DNA from: Metallyticus violacea
Lineage: Eukaryota; Arthropoda; Insecta; Mantodea; Metallyticidae
Reading direction: 5' to 3'
Assembly: GCA_030762175.1 (NCBI GenBank)
Contig: CM060843.1
Location: 30,655,001 to 30,719,000, forward strand
DNA: 64,000 nt
Part shown: in pieces, positions 54,834 through 64,000 of the stretch
Position numbering within the stretch: position 1 is the first letter of the stretch
How the letters are laid out: every line of letters begins with the position of its first letter
Notes under the pieces: model-generated
What the model was told of the DNA's origin: nothing
What the model saw: only the letters and a program-made list of their open reading frames with translations
The model's database searches: none
Made by a program: the position numbers and the translations under genes

Positions 54834-56180
54834 GTTGCAGAAAGCCTTGTCGATGAATGTGACAATGGCCTCGAGCTTCTCCATGATGTTGGTGCTGGTT
54901 TTAATGACTGCAGCTAACGTTTTAAAATGTTGGAGGAAATTTGTCACATTCATCGACTTGAACAACTCAAATATTTATTTTATGTCGCCCAGTCCCGTTG
55001 TGGGTGCTGAGGCGGTAGCAATGGGCGCGGCCTGACCACTCTGGGGAGCTATTGTGCCTTGAGCAGTTGCTGTAAAAGTTTGGCCATCCCTGGTGTGTGC
55101 AGGGTTAGTTATCGTTCTGTTTTTATAATTTGCTAATTGTCGTGCTAGGTCCGCCTGTTGCCTTCTGTCCCTTTCATTTTGAAAGGTGTCGCAACCTCTG
55201 TAGTTGGCTGGGTGGTGCTCCCGACAGTTGGCACATCGGGGCGTGACATTTTCTTACCCTCTAACCGGGCAGGCAAGCAAGCGATGGGCGCCCCCACACA
55301 ACACGCATTTGGTATTGAGATTGAATTTCTGGTAAGTGTGCCCTAATTGCTGACAATTAAAGCATTGTGTGATATTATTCTGTGACTTATAATTTTCTAT
55401 TTGAACTAAGATATTACAAATTTTCCTTTCGAAAATTAATTTTTTATTTTGCTCATCGCGTTCCAATGTTATTATGAATATTGGCAGAGGCCTACCTTTG
55501 GATTCCATCTGTTTAACGTTGTTGATGGTGTAGCCTTTGGCCTCCAAGTCCTCTCTGATGTCGTCTGTGGGTATATTCCCTGGCAGCTTTTTAATGGCGA
55601 ATCGTAATGGAAGTTCATCCTTTGGAGTGAAACTGAAGTAGCGGACCCCAGCATCCCGCAGAGCATCCAGAGCAGAAATGAAATCGGATCTTTTGTTTAG
55701 TAAGATTTTTAATCCATTGAAGGTTGATTGGATTTGGTACTGACGGGGGGGGCAAATGCTTTTCAGTATTCGCAGAACAGTATTTATTGAATTGTTGTCT
55801 GGGATCATAATTCAGGGCGGTCGGTTCTCTGGAATTGTGGGAGCATCATTTGCGGGGGTGGTGTTTGTAGGAATGTGTATTGTGGGATTCGGGGGGGGGA
55901 GTGGGGATTGATTTTGTTTTGCTTGCGCTAAGTTTTGCAATTGGCTTTTGTTGTTGTTGGTTTTGAGGTGGATTGCTTGTAAGTTTGGTGCTGGGTTTAG
56001 CTGGTTTTTTGGGGGCGGGGACTTTTGGGTGCGGGTGGAAGGGATTCTTCAGTTGAGGGAGCATTTTCCATTTCCTTTTTATTTGTAGCTAAGGCTCCGA
56101 ATTTGTTTGCTGTTGGCAATTTGAAACTTTCGGTCCGAATTTCGTTTGCATTGGTCGGGGGCTGTTTGGGGGACATCTAC
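54834..56180 (-). pseudogene. JOC-C ORF1: zinc-knuckle gag-like protein
   Basis: From the 5' side: KQPPTNANEIRTESFKLP, NKFGALATNKKEMENAPSTE, a Pro/Lys/Gln-rich linker, then a 184-residue open part (55,808-55,254) with an RRM-like region (VRYFSFTPKDELPLRFAIKK; MESKGRPLPIFIITLERDEQ). Knuckle 1 is CFNCQQLGHTYQKF, whose last Cys is Phe, and knuckle 2 is CVLCGGAHRLLAC. A frame change at 55,254 precedes knuckle 3, CANCREHHPANYRGC, and the C-terminal helix ending FIDKAFCN. There are two to three frame breaks. It provides the uninterrupted reference for JOC-A ORF1 at its SINE insertion site. Confidence 0.85.
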
Positions 56181-56912
56181 CTGAAAGGCGCCGCCTTCGC
56201 AGCAAATGATCAAATGGAACAACTCCATAATCTACTTGGGGGTGCACCTAGATAAAGGTTTAACCTTCAGGGAACACATTGCCGGGACCGTCCATAGGGC
56301 ACAGGGAGCAATCGCTCAACTGTTCCCTATGCTAAGTTCCAAGGCCATGCCAGTTCACCTGAAATTACACCTTTTCAAAGCCCTGGTCATCCCTGTCATG
56401 CTGTACGCCTATGAAATCTGGGGTATGACAGCTGACAGTTGGCTCGCACTTCTGCAAAAGGTACAGAATAAAGGTCTTCGGACCATTTATTCTGCATTTC
56501 GCTGCTTTCCAACTAGGTTACTTCATGAGAGTTCTTCGCTCCCATATATCGAGGAGGAAATCAGACGCCGCGCATCTAAATTCTACACCATTTTACCTAA
56601 TCATGAGAGCGCTCTCGTTCGATCACTCGGCAGCTATTCCTGTCGCAATAGGCCTAAGCCCAAATTCAAGGTGCCACGCCTTGCGTGTGGCCCCCTTGGA
56701 TAACAAAGGAGCATAACCCAGCAACAGGAAAACATTCCCAATCACCATCAGCCTCAATAGCAATACAAAATAGCGGATAGCGGTATGCCCATGCTGTTCT
56801 CAAAACAGAGAACAGCATGCGCATAGCAAGCATACTCCAAGGATGTCATATCCGCCCGCTACAATTAGGATAAGCTTTAGCACAATCCGTCTGCCTCACA
56901 ACCAAAACACCG
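56181..56912 (+). pseudogene. JOC-D second copy: RT C-terminus and 3' tail
   Basis: A 5'-truncated plus-strand copy. The coding part (56,206-56,703) has IIYLGVHLDKGLTFREHIAG (thumb), LFKALVIPVMLYAYEIWGM and SSLPYIEEEIRRRASKFY and ends PRLACGPLG at a stop, apparently the natural C-terminus. The tail holds the hairpin 56,784-56,798 with 56,811-56,825 and the CATATCCGCCCG word. It lies between the 5' part of JOC-C and JOC-E. No RNase H follows, consistent with Jockey. Confidence 0.85.
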
Positions 56913-57620
56913 TTGAGCGGTTTCTGGCCAACACATTTGACCAGCAGGAGGTACAACTAACCAACCCAGTTGAGCTAGCATCATTGCTAAACAAAACATC
57001 CCGATACAAGGCCTCAGGGTATGATGGGATTCCTTACGCCGTCCTAAAGGCTCTACCTCCCAAATGGATGAAGCTCATAGCTCACCTTTTCAACTGCTTA
57101 CTCAGTATTGGCTACTTCCCTAAGTCCTGGAAACATGCCAAAATGATCACCATAAAAAGTCAGGTAAGAACCCGCGGGATCCCCAAAACCACCAGCAAAT
57201 CAGTTTACTACCTGTTCTGAGTAAGCTGTTCGAAAAGGTGCTGCTAAATCGACTACAGAAACCGCTCGACGCTCACCAAGTGCTAAGGCCAGAAAAGTTT
57301 GGTTTCAGGCAGCAGCACTACACCATCCACCAATTGCTTCGCATGGTGGTTTACCACCTGGAGACTGGCTGTAAATCCCAGCAAATCCCAGGCAGTAACC
57401 TTCACACGACGTAAAATTGCGGATGTCCCCAACATCACTATTGCAGGCGGCAGTGTTCCATGGAGCACAGAGGCTACATATCTCGGAGTACGTCTAGATA
57501 TGAAGCTAACATGGAAGTCCCACATCAGTGAGTTAGCCAACAAAATTAGCCGTAGGATGGCCATGCTATATCCATTATATTCCAAATTTTCCCCGATGTC
57601 CGTCGGAAACAGTGTTGATA
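56913..57620 (+). pseudogene. JOC-E: RT fragment with internal deletion
   Basis: Plus strand. RERFLANTFDQQEV-like linker, KTSRYKASGYDGIPYAVLKA, FPKSWKHAKMITI, then a frame change, KLFEKVLLNRLQKPL, EKFGFRQQHYTIHQLLRMV. The sequence jumps directly to AVNPSKSQAVTFTRRK and YLGVRLDMKLTWKSHISELA. Motifs A to C, including the catalytic ADD box, are deleted. It ends where a minus-strand endonuclease fragment begins. Confidence 0.85.
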
Positions 57621-58320
57621 TTCAAGCAGGTACTCAGATCAGCGCTGATGGGTCCAGTGCTGGTCTGGAGTTGAATTCCGGTCACCTCCATGTTGGGTAT
57701 CGGGGGCAGATGTAGCTGATGATGTTGCAGAGAGGCGTTTACAAAAATGGCTCTAACACCATAACCATCCTCTCTGTCAGTTCGGTAACAAACTGTTCCT
57801 GGTATATGTACTCTCGACGTAGAAGTCAGCCAGGTCTCTTGTACCAATAGCACCTGAATCTGTTGTACTGCTACAAAGTTGGATAGCTCTCGTAGCTTGT
57901 CCCGTATGCCACGGGCATTCCAGGAGCGTACTTTGAGTTTAGCTATGTTAGCAGCATGCCTAGGTCTAGCAGCCATTTTGAAGGAGGAAGGAAAAGACGG
58001 AGTGGCAGAGGATAGTTTCTGCCGGGACGGTTGATGGGCGATGAAGGAGAGCTTCCGCTAAGAACGCGGCAAAGCTGGTCTGAAGGTGTAAGGGGATTTT
58101 GGCTATAACCTGGAGAAAGATTGGATCCAGGGTATGCTGGGAGGTGGATTTTGGGAGAGGGGGGAAAGGCTGTTGCTGGCGCTGGTACTGTCTTGGCGGC
58201 TTCGGACGTGGTTGATTCGTGCTTGGTGGGGCTCCTGCAGGCGCTGGTGGTTGTGGAGCGACCGGCGCAAGAAGTGTCGGTGCTGGAGCGTCCTGCGGAG
58301 TTGGCTGACCAGTTGGTGAA
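57621..58320 (-). pseudogene. JOC-F: gag C-terminus and endonuclease start
   Basis: Minus strand. The gag tail reads LDPIFLQVIAKIPLHLQTSF after a Pro/Thr/Ser-rich stretch (58,320-58,000). ORF2 starts MAARPRHAANIAKLKVRSWN (57,976), followed by VLLVQETWLTSTSRVHIPGT and a broken core (TDREDGYGVRAIFVN, where GG.AI is expected). It is cut after GIQLQTSTGPI at about 57,640, next to JOC-E. Nothing of the catalytic GDFN box is left. Confidence 0.75.
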
Positions 58321-58324
58321 GAGG

Positions 58325-58640
58325 CTTCCGTTTGATGTGCCTCGGGAGCGATGGCTGCTGCGTACGAAGGGTACTCAATGGGTACACGTGGTGTATGATC
58401 CTCGAGCCAAAGCCAATGCGCTCGCAGATTATTTGGAACGTCTTTTTAGGCCGAGAGTTCACGCCCAGGACGACACCTTTTCAAGTCAGGTTCGTCGCGA
58501 TGTCCGCCGATACTTTCGACGGCCGCCGGATGAAGACGACTTACGGATTCCTATCTTCCATCCTCATGAAGTCCAGGGCGCAATCCTGCGCCTCAAACCC
58601 AAAAAGGCTAGAGCCTGGTGGCATCTACCTTATGTGTCGC
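58325..58640 (+). pseudogene. JOC-G: endonuclease-RT linker fragment
   Basis: Plus strand reading WVHVVYDPRAKANALADYLE, RLFRPRVHAQDDTF and RPPDEDDLRIPIF, then PHEVQGAILRLKPKKARA. This matches the LINE region just before RT (K-A...LA..LE..F.PN; PKKAPG). It ends at the point where PG.DGI is expected. It is a short fragment between opposing elements. Confidence 0.7.
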
Positions 58641-58802
58641 TGTGGGGGGCCATCATCCCCCGGAGCCGCCTTGGCTTCGTAGCACAAGGACTTGTGAGGG
58701 CAGCATTTTGTGGATTGTGGGTATTGCTTGTAGTGCATTGGTGGTTGCGAATGTTTCAGGCTTCCAGGCTTCCAGGCTTCCATCAGCCTGCCATGGCTAG
58801 AT
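58641..58802. other. Junction segment with CAGGCTTC triplication
   Basis: Short unassigned DNA between JOC-G and JOC-H. It contains three direct CAGGCTTC units at 58,757-58,780. Confidence 0.6.
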
Positions 58803-59320
58803 GAATTTTACTAGTTGTTCGAGGTATTCTTGGATGTTTATTTCTGTTTCCCCCAGGCCAATTGTTCTGTCAAAGAGTGATAGAGGCTGCATATGTTGGT
58901 TATGAGTGGTTTGGTATTCACCTAGTTATTGAATTAGTTGGTTATGATTCTTATTTTTGTTTTTGTACATATTGTAGCTTAGTAGCTTTATGAAGTCTTC
59001 TATTGAATGTATTTTTAGTTCCTCGTGGAATAGTGCTGTAGGCGCTATAGGTGGGAGTTTGGTAATTATTCGCAGGATGCGGTTTTGCATTGTTTGGAGC
59101 CTATGGAGATGTGTTTTGGCACACTGGGGGTGCGTATATTAGTATAGGTCGTATTAGAGTTTTGTATAGTGTTAGACCCATACCTAGCTGAAGTTCGCTG
59201 TTTACATTGAGGATTGGGTACAGTCTATTTATTTGTGCGTTTGCTTTGGTTCTAACCGTGTTAATGCGGTGTTTCCAGGTTAGGCCATGGTCCATTACTA
59301 CACCTAAGTAGGTAACCTTG
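58803..59320 (-). pseudogene. JOC-H: RT C-terminal fragment
   Basis: Minus strand. Thumb and C-terminus: MDHGLTWKHRINTVRTKANA, LYPILNVNSELQLGMGLTLY and KTLIRPILIYAPPV, then, after a frame change near 59,105, RLQTMQNRILRIITKLPPIA and SIEDFIKLLSYNMY, ending near 58,803. It is 5'-truncated. A separate Jockey-like family from JOC-D by sequence. Confidence 0.75.
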
Positions 59321-59389
59321 GACTTCCATTCGCCGTTGTATGTTAATGCTTGGAGTGCATGACTCTCAGTGCACTGCTGTAGCGGGAGT

Positions 59390-61108
59390 TTCTGGCACCC
59401 AGAGCTCCGTTAAGGCCTCTACTTCCACTAAGAAGGTAATTAAACCCCAGTCAGGCCCTACCAAAAACGTAAATCTCGCCGACCACGGAAAGTAGTTGGT
59501 GAGATTGCCCCTCAAACTGCTGCATGCAAGGACGACAGTCCCTCACGCGAAAGATCTCCATTGCGCATAGGCAAAAAACCAGAAACCAATTCTGGCAACT
59601 CCTGTGAGGAATCCCTCACAGATTTCTCCTCAGATTCAGAGGAGACCTCCATCTTCTCTGTTCACTCCTCCTATATGGAGGGAGATGATAGCTCGTCCGC
59701 CCTGGCTTCTGAGGCGGACGACGCTGAATTTCAGGTGGTAGCCGGCAAAAGAAAGCGGCGAACCCGACCTCATTTTGAGGCTGAAGGCTCCGGCACAGCT
59801 GGAAAGCCAACTCAACCAGCAGTTGTTAATGGTAATGGTAATAGTACTCTTTCCACCTCTAGACGTCACATCCCTCCGATAATTATGAACCTTTCAGGGG
59901 GTTACGGGCTTCCCGAAGGAAGTAATACCGTCCCTGATAGCTGAGTGCAGAATTATCACAAAGGGAAATACCTACAGATTCCTGGCGAGGTGTGTCGAGG
60001 ACCACCAGCGCCTGTTGACTAACCTCAAGAGGCGAGGAATAACACACTTTTCATTTGCCGTCGATAAAGCTCGCGACATTCGTCGCATCATCAGAGGGCT
60101 GCCAGCGGATACTCCAGTGGAAGATATCGCTGACGACCTCAAGCGCCAGGGTATACATCCCAAGCTGGTCAAACAACTCACCAAGCCCACTCAAGGTGAA
60201 AACACCACAGTAAGAGTCCCAATTCCCCTATTCTTAGTAATTGTAGAGCGGTCTGATGATCCTGAGATAGCAATAGACAAGCTTGGATCATTATGCTATC
60301 TCAGCATTAAAATTGAAACACCTCGACGCCCTGGCGGCCAGGCTCAATGCCACCGCTGCGTGGGATTCAACAATTCTAGCGAGTTCTGCTCCCGGAACCC
60401 TAGATGCCTACGTTGCGGTGGTCCCCACCACCGTGAGGCCTGTCAGCGAGCTCCCACGGAGTCCCAACTTGCGCCAACTGCAAGGGGGACCACGTGGCCT
60501 GCTACGGAGGGTGCCCCACAAGACTGAGAATTATCAATAATACCAGCAATTGCAGAGCCCAGCTGGACAACTCGACGCCAAACACCACAACGTTACCACC
60601 TGTAGCTACTAAAACGCCAGGAACTACAGCCACCATCCCTGTCAAGGCCACAACTACAGGCACTGGAAACCACTACGCAGCAGCAGTGCAAGGACAGCCC
60701 TCTGATGCTCGGCGGACTTCGTGAGCAAAGAAACAGCCTACACAACTAAAACAGACTCCACCTACAGCACCACTTCATCCCACTCCCAAGCCTCAGAGGC
60801 AACCGCGCCCTCCCAGGAGGACTCCTGCTGCTGAGGGACACACACTTCCCAGCAGGGGGGAACACAGGAGACGCAAATGCCTCCAGGGCCCTCCCCCACC
60901 TCTTCCCACATCCAACAAGGCGAAAGCACCTTGGACTTGCTCCAATGGCTGTCACAACTGTGGCAGACACATGGCAGGATGTTACAGGAGCTTCTCGCCC
61001 GACTCCGCCAAGCTCCAGACTCCACAAGCAAGATGATGATAGTTTTTGAAGCTATCGCCCTTTTTATAGACGACAACCAGGCGACCCAGAATGGCGAGCG
61101 GAACTAGG
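59390..61108 (+). pseudogene. JOC-I ORF1: zinc-knuckle gag-like protein
   Basis: Plus strand. Acidic Ser-rich N-terminal part (SLTDFSSDSEETSIFSVHSS) with VAGKRKRRTRPHF and PPIIMNLSGG. A frame change near 59,940 leads to ITKGNTYRFLARCVEDHQRL and GITHFSFAVDKARDIRRIIR (RRM-like). Knuckles: CHRCVGFNNSSEFC, whose His is Asn, and CLRCGGPHHREAC. After another frame change comes CANCKGDHVACYGGC. A Thr-rich linker and a C-terminal helix, LLQWLSQLWQTHGRMLQELL, end at FIDDNQATQNGERN. Three or more breaks were counted. It would bind element RNA. Confidence 0.8.
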
Positions 61109-61563
61109 TCTCGTACCTCTTTCCGGTTCGCATTTTGGAACGCTAACGGTCTTGCCGACAAGAGGGACGAGCTACATCATTTTGCAGCGCGGTTTGCCCT
61201 AGACGCCATTTTGGTGGTGGCACAGCGATCTACATACGGAGGAATGTAGTCCACCGCCCATTCCAGATCCCACAACTTCAAACCCTAGAGGCCATAGCTG
61301 TTTTTGTGGAACTTGGTGGCACTGAGGTACTGATAGTATCTGCATACCACTCCCCATCCAGAGCCTTCGTGGTGACTGACTACCAATCCCTCCTCGCCCT
61401 ACACCCCAGTGTCATCCTCGCGGGTGATTTCAATGCCAAACATTCTCGTTGGCATTGCACTCAACGCGCGGATGCAAGAGGCAAAGAAATTGTTCGCTTA
61501 ATCGATCAAGACCCTCAGCTCAGAGTACAGGGTCCCCGGCAACCCACCCATCATCCGTATAGT
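61094..61563 (+). pseudogene. JOC-I ORF2: endonuclease start, cut by I-B
   Basis: Overlaps the ORF1 end by about 14 bp. MASGTRSRTSFRFAFWNANG opens the endonuclease. A small deletion joins LDAILV to GGGTAIYIRRNVVH, removing the ETWL region. It continues VLIVSAYHSPSRAF, VILAGDFNAKHSRWH and QPTHHPYS, where the 3' end of I-B interrupts it. Confidence 0.85.
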
Positions 61564-64000
61564 CGATTGATTGATTGATTATTGCTTAAGGGCGCAAAAC
61601 TGCTGTGGTCATTAGCGCCCAAACACATCAAGCACTATGTCAGAAATAAAAATAAATAAACAAAGAACGCAAATCCTGCGCATAACGAACGGACAGTAGT
61701 ACTTGTGCAATAAAACTGATACCCAAAAACAAAAAACAAGGGTATAAGGCGCCACAAAAAACAAGGTGTTACTAAAACACAGCCGCAAGAGCGGAAAACC
61801 ACAACAGTCGTGTAATGGACTAAAAAAGTACCAATAAAATCCCAAAGCAAACACAGGTCAACAAACAAAGACCGGTATCAAAACTAATCAGCAAGAGCTG
61901 AAAACAAACCAGTCTTATAAAAGATTACAATGGTAACAATAAAACCCCAAAACAAATAACAGGGGTAATGTGCAAAACAACAATTTAAGACTAGTTAACA
62001 AAATTCAGCAAAAGCTGAAAAAACAACAGTCTTAAAAGAGTCTAAAAATGCCGTCAATGGTAAAAGATAAAACCTCACACCGTGCTCCAAACACCACAAA
62101 CACGGATAAAACGGAGCACACGCTCAACAGCAACCACATCATCTGCTAGTAAGTCCTCAATAGAGGACGGCAAACCTAAGCTATTTCTAAAAGCTGTCAG
62201 ATGAAGACAATCAATTAAAACGTGACGCACTGTAAAGGGGTGGTCACAGTAAGGGCAAACTGGAGCGGGTTGATCATTAAAAAGGTGAGAGTGACTAAAA
62301 CGGCAATGCCCAATTCTAAGACGAGCTAAAATTACTTCTTCGCGACGAACAGCGCGAGAAGAAGTCGACCAGTTAAAAGGGGCGGGTTTACATTCACGGA
62401 GCTTATTATTTGGGAGTAATTCCCACTCCTCGCGCCAGCGCGAAAAAATGGCTCTACGTAATGAATGTATAAAATCCCCGAAATAAAAACGCTGCTCGTA
62501 CTCAGCAGGGTCTATAAGAGCGGATTTTGCTGCAACATCTGCGGCCTCATTACCTGGGAGTCCGACGTGTCCAGGCACCCACAGTAGTTTTACCCTGACG
62601 CCAGCGTCGAAAAGGGTTAAAACCACGTGCTGGACCATCTGTACAAGAGGGTGGTGATTGTACAGATGTTTAAAACTTAAAATAGCACTCAAAGAGTCGG
62701 AACATATGACACTGTTTCCCAGCCCATGATCGAAAATAAATAAAATCGCCTGATAAATAGCATAAAGCTCCGCCATAAAAATAGATGTTGCAACGTTAAG
62801 ACCATACGTAAAACTTGCCCCATTTAAAACAAAAGCACATCCTACACCTGTGTCACATTTAGAGCCGTCCGTATAGATAAAATTCCAGCCATTAAAAGAG
62901 GATTTGATCTCGCTAAAAGAACAACGAATAATATGTGCTGCGGTCGAAGATTTCGGACAGGACGTAAGCCCGAGATGAACGGGGGCCTCTGCTAAAATCC
63001 AGGGGGGAGAAGAAGTTTCCCCGGCTAAGAAAAAAGCAGGTAACTCAATGTCTAGCGTCCGTAAAATCTCCCGAAAACGAAAGCCAGGGGGCTTAGGAGT
63101 AAAAGACCGAGCAGCATAAAAACGATCAAAAGACACATTAAAAAAACGGCCCATTCGTGGGATGACGAGGTTGCGCAGCTAAGCGACAACCGTACGCGGC
63201 CAGTAAAACATCCCTACGATAAAACAACGGAGGTTCTCCAGACTCCGCACATAAACTCAGCACAGGACTGGTGGGGAATGCCCCAATGGCGACACGGATA
63301 CCTCGGTGATGAATCGGGTTCAGGCGGCGCAGAACAGAAGGCCGCGCAGAGCCATAAACCACACAGCCATAATCCAGTTTCGATCGGATAAGAGATCGGT
63401 AAAAACGTAAAAGTATAGTCCGGTCAGCTCCCCAAGATGTGCCGCATAAAACACGTAAAATGCAAAGAGAACGTTCACACTTGCCTTTTAGTTGCGCTAT
63501 ATGCGATGACCAGCATAATTTCCTATCGAACACCAAGCCAAGGAACCTAACTTCGTCTGCGAAAGAAAGTTCGTCTGGGCCAAGATGGAGCGAAGGTGGA
63601 GGATACTCCTTGTGGCGCCAGAAGTTCATGCAGACGGTCTTCTCTGCGGAGAAACGGAACCCGTGAGAAACACTCCAAGCGTGAAGGCGGTCGAGACAGC
63701 ATTGGAGGCGGCGTTCCAAGAGACAGGTTCTCCGAGAGGAAAGATAGATGGCAAAATCGTCCACAAATAACGACGATTGTATTCCTGGCGGTAAACACTC
63801 GGTGATAGAGTTAATCGCAATGGCAAACAGTGTGCAACTAAGTACCGAGCCCTGAGGTACGCCGTTCTCTTGAATAAAATTAGATGATAAAACTGATCCT
63901 ACGCGAACATTAAAAACCCGGTCCTGCATAAATTCCTGAATAAAAACAGACATACGCCCACGTATGTTCCAATCGTGAAGCGTTCGGAGGATACCGCCTC
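61564..64000 (-). mobile_element. I-B: second I-type LINE, 3' part
   Basis: Minus-strand copy closely matching I-A and leaving the window on the right. Its 3' end carries a TTGA-type repeat tail (complement ATCAATCAATCAATC) and the conserved hairpin GGGCGC/GCGCCC (61,590-61,595 with 61,615-61,620, 19-nt loop). The 5' part, ORF1 and endonuclease are outside the window. It is inserted in the JOC-I endonuclease. Confidence 0.9.
62075..63990 (-). pseudogene. I-B ORF2: RT and RNase H part
   Basis: RT motifs NGVPQGSVLSCTLFAIAINS and SSLFVDDFAIY are intact, then FLGLVFDRKLCWSSHIAQLK. RNase H keeps FIYTDGSKCDTGVGCAFVL, MAELYAIYQA, VICSDSLSAI and WVPGHVGLPGNEAADVAA, and the end has CPYCDHPFTVRHVLIDC. 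One frameshift lies near 63,145: an A run one base longer than in I-A shifts the frame between NGPFF and NVSFDRF. Otherwise it is colinear with I-A, so the two copies share a recent common source. Confidence 0.9.

Larger units (their letters stand above)
45035..56180 (-). mobile_element. JOC-C: Jockey-type LINE split by nested insertions
   Basis: Minus-strand element about 4.3 kb long once the inserted block at about 47,690-54,505 is removed. ORF1 lies at 56,180-54,834, the ORF2 endonuclease start at 54,833-54,506, then the inserted block, then the endonuclease end and RT at 47,690-45,660, and the 3' UTR to about 45,035 (AATAAAAATCTTGAATC at the end). The interruption falls right after GINNQ of the endonuclease, resuming at VAIYRPPDSRRGL. 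It closely resembles JOC-B. Confidence 0.85.

Noticed and set aside
61612..61868. Two hydrophobic minus-strand frames near the I-B 3' end
   Set aside because: They lie in the non-coding 3' UTR, are not open in the equivalent part of I-A, and show no motif.

Overview
The window looks like intergenic or intronic DNA from an animal with a large, repeat-rich genome, most likely an arthropod. This rests on the element mix: Jockey-type and I-type non-LTR retrotransposons, Penelope-like elements (PLEs) with GIY-YIG domains and hammerhead ribozymes, a piggyBac relic and two tRNA-derived SINE families. The species cannot be fixed from the sequence. No bacterial-style operon, rRNA, genuine tRNA or CRISPR array is visible. 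One possible host exon, encoding a membrane anchor, lies near 6.6 kb.

Layout. Positions 1-15,160 are AT-rich and mostly uninformative, with a non-LTR reverse transcriptase (RT) fragment (1-558), a piggyBac transposase relic (2,506-3,259), two SINE-A copies and an old SINE-B. Positions 15,165-26,490 hold several decayed PLE copies: PLE-A nested in an inverted arm of PLE-B, PLE-C as a large inverted repeat, PLE-D, and a 501-bp PLE derivative (PLE-G) with two tandem hammerheads and an 11-bp target-site duplication (TSD). Positions 29,483-34,510 contain a non-LTR fragment and PLE-E, into which the better preserved PLE-F (31,214-33,598) has inserted with a 12-bp TSD.

From about 35 kb to the end the base composition becomes GC-richer and almost everything is non-LTR retrotransposon. 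JOC-A (-) and JOC-B (+) lie head to head. JOC-C (-, 45,035-56,180) was broken by a JOC-D insertion (+), which was then broken by a complete I-type element, I-A (-, 48,236-54,188, perfect 12-bp TSD). Five more Jockey-like fragments (JOC-E to JOC-I) follow. A second I-type copy (I-B) runs off the right edge.

How the parts work together. I-A and I-B encode a zinc-knuckle nucleic-acid-binding protein and an endonuclease/RT/RNase H protein with all visible catalytic motifs, and are the youngest autonomous elements here. SINE-A ends in a hairpin and tail that match the 3' end of the I-type LINE, so I infer that SINE-A is mobilised by I-type enzymes. The PLE tails carry hammerhead cores whose stem II covaries among divergent copies. 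PLE-G is the most unusual object: a small non-coding unit of ribozyme repeats that appears to have moved.
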